From the NCBI GenBank assembly GCA_905178155.1, contig CAJINV010000011.1:3561077-3625076 (forward strand): a stretch of 64,000 nt of DNA, given 5' to 3'. A program made the position numbers and the translations under genes. The notes below the pieces were generated by a model. That model did no database searches. It was not told the DNA's origin and was given only the letters and a program-made list of their open reading frames with translations. This document shows, piece after piece, positions 55,997-64,000 of the stretch; within the stretch, counting starts at the first letter, position 1; each line of letters opens with the position of its first letter. Source of the stretch: Amoebophrya sp. A120 (Eukaryota > Sar > Dinophyceae > Syndiniales > Amoebophryaceae).

Positions 55997-58322
55997 ATTA
56001 ATACAGGAACAACAACCCTGGTGGCGGGGGAATGATAGGATTAGGAAATGAAGACTACAAAGCTATTAAGATTAACATTATCTGGATCACCGGTGATGAT
56101 GAAGGTGCACGTGCTGGCACCCGGGAGTGTAAGATGCATGTGCTGTAAGGACAACATTCAACACGTCTAAGCTGAAGGAAAGGTTTTGAGAACTACGGTT
56201 CCTAGGTACCGATAGCAGTGCCTATAACGGATGTTTCTGTCTTCTGTATTTTTGATACAAAAGTTTTGATAACTGATGTTTTTGTCTTATGTATTTGCAC
56301 CACGGGCATGACGACGTATTCAGCCTGTTGCCAAGTACCTAAGATGGAGGAGCTGTATAAGACGAACAGAAAGAAGAGACGGACTATGGCGGAAGGATGG
56401 AAAGTGCGAGGGAGAGGGTGCTACTGATATAAAGAAACAAGCAATACTGCTACGAAGACGTTTTCGAAAAAGATAGAAGATCGACACATCTTAAGAAACC
56501 ACTTTATATATAGGTAGCGTCTGACCCGCGGGCGGCTACAAGAAAGAGCATGGAAAAACCAACAACCAGCAATAAAAGTCCTACTCATCTCTATGCAACA
56601 ACTCTACGCGTAAGATTTTACTACTAAAGCTAGATGCAGCACCGTACTACAAGATCTATTTATACGCAGGGTGTTGACAGAGTAGCTAAACTGCAAGACA
56701 AACGGAACAAAAACAACAACTACAACAAGAAGAAGAACAGCAAGACAAACATAAAAAACAGCATGACAAATTAAGAAGTGAAGTGATGCGGCAAAGTTGG
56801 GGGAGTTGGAAAATACGCATGACAGACTCACTATTTCTTAAACGTGTTGACGTTTTTCGGACTTAGAAAGTTGAAGACTTATTTGAAAAATCATGAACGA
56901 CTACGCGCGGGCGACGACAAGAAGATGACTTTTGTGTGTTCTGCCAACCCTTTGCACATGCCACCAAGGGAAAGACTCTCGAGAGAATATCCTTCTCACT
57001 CTACTATATCTGACGGTGACGGCCAAAAGTCGCCCTCCTGTCGTCGATGAGGGCAAGACCATAAAAATTATTGCCTTCTTTATATTGATGAAATCTCGGT
57101 CCTCCGTTTTTTTCATTGTTTGCGCAGGTTCTCATTGTATCTACTATCATGATGTCGAAGTCGCAACCGCAAGCAGGACGACAAGGTCCTACATGATCGC
57201 ATGCGTGGCCACTTGATGACGACTATCGAGCGTCCGAAGTTCAACATCGCTAGTACCAGCTAGTCTGATCATGTAATTGTATCGGAAAAATCTTTATCAA
57301 TTGTTCGTGCTCGTTGTATGCAGGAGGATGATACAATTACAACTGCCGTTTAGTGATGACTTTCGATTTTTACATGGATCCACCTCGCATGCAATGAATA
57401 CAAACATAATTTTTTTAATTTTGAAGCAAGAGCGGCCGAGGTTTGTGCTTGTGGTCTGTGGCAAGCATTCGGAAAAAAGTTTGTTGCATTTTTTGCCAGT
57501 ACAGGTACACGTCGGAGCTTGAGCTCGTGCTTGCTGTTCTGGTGATGGTCTATTCGTGATAAGTAAAAGTACTCCTGATAGCTATTTTGGATCTGGATTT
57601 TTTTGATGTTTTTGCAGGCCCTCAGTGATCTGGTATTAACCAAGGCATGTGATCATCTTCCTGTTAGCAGTGTTTTATTAGTAAAGTGAGTTTATTGTGT
57701 GTGAAATTGAAGCCTTCATCTACCCTCGCAAAGAGCACAATTATCGTCCTCCCGCCCTGACTATGATGTTCACGTCATTTATGAAAATACAAGATCGGGG
57801 GCTCCCACACACTAAGTACCGCCCATATGTTCTTGACTCCAGACTTGCGTTCCTTTTCCTCTTTAAGGAACTTAAAGCTTTAGCTTTTCTTTTAAAACAA
57901 AATCAAAAAGCTTTCTTTTTCAAGTCGATGACTCCTCCCAGCCGAGCACGGCGTTTTCGTCGTGGTTTACAACATTCGAAGGAGGTTGTTCCAGGTCTCA
58001 ATCACAATCGCACCTGCTCAAGAATATCCTGGAGGCGAGTCTTGGAAAATTATACATTCGCAGAGGCCAACACGACGGACACCAGAAGTGCGACTACCAC
58101 CCTCAACCTCCGTCGGCGGGCAGAGGTAGACACACAGCAGGTCCTCGGGGGCAGAAAATGGCACGCGCGGACGGGCTGGTGCACTGGGATTGTTGTTCCA
58201 ACTATTTACGCTCACCGGAATAAACGGCGATGTACGGCTTAAATTGGCTAGCGACCTGTGGGTAAGTAGAAAAACGAGAATCAGCTGAGCCTGAGCGGAG
58301 TCAACATTGACTGCGCGCAATC
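55997..58322. other. Intergenic region
   Basis: Mostly AT-rich. A 28-base unit (ATAAC.GATGTTT.TGTCTT) is repeated at about 56224 and 56269. The open frame 57697-58242 has no ATG at its start and no protein-like bias. Nothing else recognised. Confidence 0.5.
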
Positions 58323-61300
58323 ATGTCAGCTTCCGGTGCAGAGCAGGCACAGATAAATTCGGGCAATGTTTTAAATTCGCCACCGGTTCCTGCCGTAGTT
58401 CCTGTGTGCCTGCGACTCAAGCAAGCGACCCCCTGGAGTCTACGACTGTACATCACGGGCCTGGAAGGACTTCTAGTTGGAGAGGGACCTACGAGGAGCA
58501 CCACTAGTAGCTCTGGTAGTACACCAACACCTGCTGCAGCATCTAGTACTTTTGCAGGAGAGAACCTCCAGCCTGCTTGTTCGCTCGAAAATGCGCGGTT
58601 TCAGGTGACCGTGCAGTACTTCAAGAGCCATGACTACTCGGTTCTCAGGGCATTTCGGTCTACCACCACCAAGGCGTTTTTGGTACACGCCGCGAAGAAT
58701 GAAGACACAAGGACTACTAGTGCGGAAACGGACCAGCAGTCCCCTCCAGGAAGAGGAGGAGGAACATCTTCTCCGAGTGTTACTGGTGCTAAAACAAGCC
58801 GGACCTCATCGTCGAACAACCATCAATTCGAGTCAGGGAGCTTTTGCCTCACCGACTTAGAGCCGGGAACAGGGTAAGGAAGCAAAGTTTCTATTGTAGT
58901 AAGAAAGTCGGTCCGCAGCTTCGCGGGACTATAGAAAGGAAACAAGGCAAGAAACGCGTGAGTAAGTAGTATGCTTTTTATGGCATAAATATGCATGATC
59001 TTATGTATTTCCCGTCACCTCTAGATTAGACACACAAGCTGCATTTTTTAGGTCGTTCGCATTATGTGCACCGGAAGGCTGACGGGGAAGGCTTACGGCA
59101 CGATGCGTTGTAGACTCATGATGTCACCATCTGTCGTAGCCCCCTCGTCCTATCTACCTTCACTAGAAGATCCTTGTGCTTCATCAAGGACAGACACCAC
59201 AACCACTACAGGTACGACGTGCGCTTTGTAGTAGAACGCATTGAAGACACGACGACAACCTCTGCCAGCAGCTCCGCCGCGACGTCGAGCGAAGATCCTC
59301 TTCCTTCGAAGGCCGAGCTGTTGAGTGGGTCCCCGGTTGTGGTAGAAGCGAATGCGAACACGAAAACATATTCCGAGTACCTGAACTTTGCCACCGTGCC
59401 GCGGCTGCGCGGGCCCTGTCCGTTGCAACTCGTCCACGATGCGCACTGCAGCAGGGCCCGGCTCCAGTGGCCGGCCGTGGAGTGCGGTTCGGGCGACATT
59501 GGCGCCTATGTGGTGCAGTACGTCGAGACCCCGGACCCCTCGCGCGCCAACCCGGCGAAGCTTTTCGCGGAAGGCTCGAAGCAGCTCAGGGAGTTACGGG
59601 TGCCCGCAATTTTTTGCAACGATTCCTCGTCGGAGCCGCCAGGGACAGGTAAAATTACAGGCAGAAGGTTGCGCGGCGAGCAGCAGACGGTCGTGAATCT
59701 CCAGAGCGGTGCTGGTGCCCGTGTTGATCAAAAAGTGGCGTTTTTCGATAGCAATGCGGTGAAAGCAGAGGACTTCGAGGACGGTTCTGTGGCACAGGTC
59801 GTGTTGCGAGTTGACGCAGAAGATCTGTCGGAAACTGAGGGTGCATCAAAAACCGCAGATGATCATGAACTTGATGCAGGGAAGATGAATGTTGAAGCAT
59901 CAATACCAGCAGCCGAGAATAGTACTAGCGTCAGGGGAAGCGTGAATTTTTGGCTGACAGATTTGTCCCCTCTGAAGCACTACCTAGTCCGGGTTGCGGC
60001 GCTAGATCCCTCCTTGTCAAAAGGCGGCATTCTGACTGCTGGTGTCAGTCTCAGTACGAAGACACAGTCATCCAGCCCCGACAAGGAAGACGATCAACTG
60101 CGAAGCGCGACTACCGGGGGTGATAAAAATGTCGAAACAGCACTAGGCCGCACGGCAAGCGAAAGGGAGCCTGGTGGTACAAGAAGTGCAACCACGAGCG
60201 CAACAACGAACAAGTACTACTACACGCCTGCGCATCTGTCAGCGCTGAACGTGCACCAATTTTCGGAAGTGCTTGCGGTCCAGGCCGGGCGCGTGGCGCC
60301 CGCAGTGAGCCAGACGAGTGTGCTGCAGATCTGTGCTTCGCACACCGAAGCCTTGGTTGGTTTCTCGCTAGCGAGCACGAGCACAGACGAAGCGCCGTCG
60401 ACCTTTCGGTTGCGGATTCAGCCCCACATCAGTGCGGCCGGAAAGAAGAACACGGCGGTGGAGCAGATTGTGATGGTTACCGAAGCGGAAGCGAGAGAGC
60501 TCGGGGAGCAAGTCAGAGAAGTTTTACGCTCACACTCGGCCGATGTACGGACCGCGCTTTCGGCGTCGGGTTCCTCCATAGTGGATCAGACCGGCGGTTG
60601 TACCAAAGGCGCGACGGCTAGTGACCACGAAGAAGGGGGAAAAATTGGAAAAGAGTTGATGCAAGAAAGCGGAAAAAACGCAGTTTCCTCATCATTGGCA
60701 ACAAGACAAGATAAGAAATTCTCCGACCGGACGCAGGGTACAAGATACGGGCCACCTGGAGGTGGTGAGGACATCATAAAGGAAAGCATATTCGACACCC
60801 AGGCGGAGCAAATCGAGGAGAGCATCTCGGCCCACCTAATGGGCTTTCCGTTCTGGAACCGGCGGCCGCACCTCTTTGTTGGCAGCGGGGAGGACATTCT
60901 GTCTGCGCCGCGTCTTGTTTGGACGCAGGGTGGCAAGGTCGCCACCAAGCTTGACGCCCCCCGACCAAACCCCGCGGCAACGAGCAGCGACGAGCGGTTT
61001 CGCGCTCAGCTGGACGCTGATTTGTTTCAGTACGCCGTGCGGATCCCGCTGAAAACAACTCCTGGGGGAAGGACACAGACGCAGCCGTCGCCTGATGCTC
61101 CACGAACTAATGTAGGGACGCAAGGCGAAAACGCGGTTCCGGCCGCACTAGGGGCGAGCGCAGGGGACTCGGACGCAGTGTCCAGTGTGCCAGCATCCGC
61201 AGCTGCAATAAAACCAGGAGTAGTACCATCATCACCAACAAAGGGCGCACCATTAGAACAAGCAGAGCCACAAGGTTCTTCGCCATCAGCCAGAGGTCCT

Positions 61301-64000
61301 GCGTCTGCTTTGACCAAGCCAGCAGCTGCAACAGCAGCAGAGATGATCATACCAGCGAGCAACAAGCCCGCTGGAACTACCGCCGCAGAACTGCAGCAGC
61401 AAGCTATTCTGAGCGCAAGCGTGACGGTCAGTTGTGCCTCGGAGCTGGGTGAAAACGCCGTGGACGTTTCTGAGCTGGAGGTTCAGCTCCGCGGTATCCC
61501 GACCGTGGACGATCCCATGGACATCGTGGCCAGCACGACACACGACACGGTTTATTTTGACATCTGGATGCCGGACCCGACGGCGGAGGATACCGAGTTG
61601 CTAGACAGTTGCAGAACGCTGCAAGTGCAGGACATTTTGATCCAGCGCGAGCTAGAGGCCACGGGTTATTTCGGCAGCAAGCACCGGTTGTGGTCGGAAC
61701 CCGAAATTCTGCAGGTAGAATCGAATTTTCGAATGTACCAAACCGGAAACATGTTCTATTCGACGCCTGATGGATCAACTGCGATGTCACAAGTCGCGGT
61801 TGCACCAGGCGGCACGAGAAAGAACAATAAGCACCAGAGAAAGAACGCCGAAGATTCGCCCGCGGCAGTACTCGGGAAGAACGACAGTGGTGAGGGGGGC
61901 GAATTCCTATCACGGCCGACAACCTCCAAAGCCGCACGGCACCAGCTTGCGCGGTACGACGAAGCGGATTTGATGCTGCGATTCAACAACAGCGCGCAGC
62001 AAAGCACCAGCTCTTCTTCATCTCCGCCCTCCCCGATTCGCAGCGACGAGCAGGGGGAGAGTCCGGACGGGTCGATTTCCCCGCGACAGAAGCGGCGCGC
62101 GCAGTGGGACCAGCGCATCCGGATGCGCAAGTTCGTGAAAGTCAGGGGAAAGGTCGCGACCGGGCTCCTGCCGGAGACGAGGTACGTGTTTCAGCTCGCC
62201 GGGCGCACGGAGGACGGGCACGTCGGCAAATACCAGCAGATTGAGGTGCGAACCAAGAAGATCGCGCCCAGCATGGAACAGGTGCGGCTGAGCGTGCACG
62301 AGAAAAACCGTAGCAGTTTGCTTTTGAAATGGGAGAACCCAACCTTTGACCGGGAAGATTTGGTCGAGGCGCACCTCGGATATTGCCTGAAAATTAACCA
62401 TCGCCATCCACTTTTTGCATGACAAACACAGACTTTACTACATGTTTTGCATGACAAGTTTGATGGGGATGTTTAATTTTCAGGGAATATCGGACTCAAC
62501 AAAATCATCGGCTACCACCTGCGCCACAAGAAGAAGGGCGACGCGAGTTGGCAGGAGCTGCACAAGATCGCCGTGCCCACAGAACTACTCACCTCAGGGG
62601 TGGATCTGGACCACCTGGCGGAAGTGGATCATCAAAGTGGTAACATTCCTTCTTCCCGTCCAGAAATCGATCTCTCCACCGGCAGATTGATTTCTTCCGA
62701 CAGCTCTGCGTCCGCGGTAAGCAGCTCGGACAACCGACCAGGTTCGCCGCTCTCCCGGTCAGCGTCCTCTTTCAGCTACAGCAACTTGCATCTGGTGTCA
62801 AATTTGGCCTCCTCCTCGCGAAAGGCAGCCGTGGACGGCGCGAGCAAGGTCGACCCGGCCTTGAAGGTGGAGACGTTCCACGATATGGAATCCGGCGGGT
62901 CAAACACCATGATCACCGTCACGCCCCCGTCGGGCTCGGCGCGGCTGTACCGACAGGGAAAGTCCCCCAGCTTCGCGTCGTCGAATGCGAAGTCGGCCGC
63001 GAGTAGAATCATTGCAGGTCAGCATCAAGTTGTACCAGCCGAAGCCGCGGGCACTACCCCGACAACAAACGACGAATTAGATGACCAGCAGCACATGCAG
63101 CCAAGTTACTTGCTGTTGCAAAACAGTCTCGGCCAGGATGACGCGGTTGCCACCACCGCTGCGCTGCAACAGCGCAGTGCGAACAAGCGAGCCCTGTTTC
63201 AACATCTTGGAACATCAAACGAGAGTGAGAGCTCCTTCCCGCCTTCATCTAACTCTGCGTCCTCAGATCCTCTGGACAAAATTCCCGAGTCCACCTCCAC
63301 GACAGAATCCCTGCTTGATCCGAAGGGGTCTTCTCCGGCCGGGGCAGTGGATTTGATGTATGCACGAGGAGGGGCCGCTGGGTTGATGAAGCTGACGGCT
63401 TTCCCTTCCGGGACCACAGCTGAGGAATCTGAGAACCAGCAGCTTCCCGGGAAGCCCATTTCAAACGCGGTCTTGTTTCGCCGCCGGGCCGGGGTGAACG
63501 AAGTAGATGTGTATGTCTCATCTTCTGGAACTGGACGAGTAGATGAAACTACACACCTTGAAGTAGATGGCTCTGGGCACAATTATTCCATCGACGACAG
63601 CGACGTGCAGCCGTGGATCGTGAGTGAGGTGGAGAACTTGGCGCCGCTGACCACCTACGTGTTCGAAATTGCGGCGGTCACAGACCGTGGCGTGGGCGCG
63701 TTTTCCAACGAATACAGCTTCACCACGCTCGGGCCGGCGCCGGACTTGGGCAAGCCCAGCGCGGTGGTGGTGCGGCCGAATAAAGTGCTGCTCAGTGTCG
63801 ATCTGCAGCTGGCGAACGATCCGGATAATTTGCGCTTGCTCTCCGACTTGTCAGCCTTTCAGGTGCGCTTTTACGAGACCGGATTGTTGTCTAAGTGGGA
63901 GGAGAGGCAGGTGCTGATGTGGCATTTGCTGGTCGACGGTGAACAGGAAATTTTGGAACAAGAGGAATCCGCCAGCAGCCCGACGCTACTCGGACCCAGA
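58323..64000 (+). CDS. Multi-fibronectin type III protein (3' end outside window)
   Basis: Exons 58323-58873, 59212 to about 62383, and about 62489 onward, still open at the right edge; more than 1,700 residues. The first intron is GT-AG (GTAAGG...CTACAG), joining DLEPGTG to YDVRFVVERIED. FN3-type repeats are recognised by the W..P....GxIxxYxVxY and LxPxTxYxFxVxA patterns: ARLQWPAVECGSGDIGAYVV, LSPLKHYLVRVAAL, LLPETRYVFQLAGRTEDG, LLLKWENP, IIGYHLRHKKKG, LAPLTTYVFEIAAVTDRGVG. Ser/Thr-rich linkers separate them. No signal peptide at the MSASGAEQ start, so it is probably intracellular (cytoskeletal or scaffold roles are common for such proteins). The second junction is provisional. Confidence 0.82.
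62381..62486. mobile_element. Very short introner-like element, family K
   Basis: About 105 bases with inverted ends CCTGAAAATTAACCATCGCC and GGGGATGTTTAATTTTCAGG. It carries the recurrent GCATGACAA motif twice. The flanks share ATAT but simple repeat removal does not restore frame; a junction near GGA TAT / ATC GGA does. Exact borders unknown. Confidence 0.6.

Noticed and set aside
57697-58242. Open frame of 181 codons
   Set aside because: No ATG at its start, odd Phe/Lys/Leu composition, no third-position bias, and no link to the FN3 gene that follows.

Overview
The window looks like nuclear DNA of a dinoflagellate-type protist, most probably a parasitic syndinian such as Amoebophrya. The reasons are: all eleven gene models lie on the + strand as a one-way array; coding sequence uses the standard code with many C/G third positions; proteins carry long Ser/Thr/Gly-rich disordered stretches; and the genes are full of short inverted-repeat introns ('introners'). 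The organism name is an inference, not read from the sequence.

Layout. 1-5589: 3' part of a ferlin (C2 domains, C-terminal membrane anchor). 6961-18360: an uninterrupted reading frame for an unrecognised protein of about 3,800 residues. 18865-20809: alpha/beta hydrolase. 21735-22778: E2 enzyme closest to peroxisomal PEX4. 23803-38413: very large membrane-anchored class 3 (DAG-lipase-like) lipase. 39779-41220: cytosolic-type GAPDH. 42628-43514: small secreted Cys-rich protein. 45966-50103: large protein with a signal peptide. 50220-51056 and 54557-55996: two unrecognised proteins. 58323 to the end: multi-fibronectin-III protein, open at the right edge. Long gene-poor stretches lie at 5590-6960, 38414-39778, 41221-42627, 43515-45965, 51057-54556 and 55997-58322.

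The main discovery is the intron system. About 38 elements of roughly 0.1-0.3 kb (one of 1.1 kb) interrupt eight genes. Nearly all have terminal inverted repeats, usually beginning TAT and ending ATA, and most are flanked by a short direct repeat (usually 3-6 bp, once 10 bp) that behaves like a target-site duplication. In almost every case, removing the element plus one copy of the repeat restores the reading frame, and often a recognisable motif (ferlin, lipase GHSLGG region, hydrolase HGGG, FN3). The junctions are not GT-AG. At least ten sequence families are present, and four of them occur in both orientations, so the same element and its reverse complement both serve as introns. Conventional GT-AG introns coexist in the same genes. 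GAPDH, the 3.8k-residue gene and the small 50220 gene contain none of these elements.

Two larger insertions stand out. One is about 0.82 kb, nested inside an introner; it starts with a sequence resembling the dinoflagellate spliced leader and has a 9-bp flanking repeat. The other is 1.13 kb at 44313-45443, with a perfect 14-bp flanking repeat.
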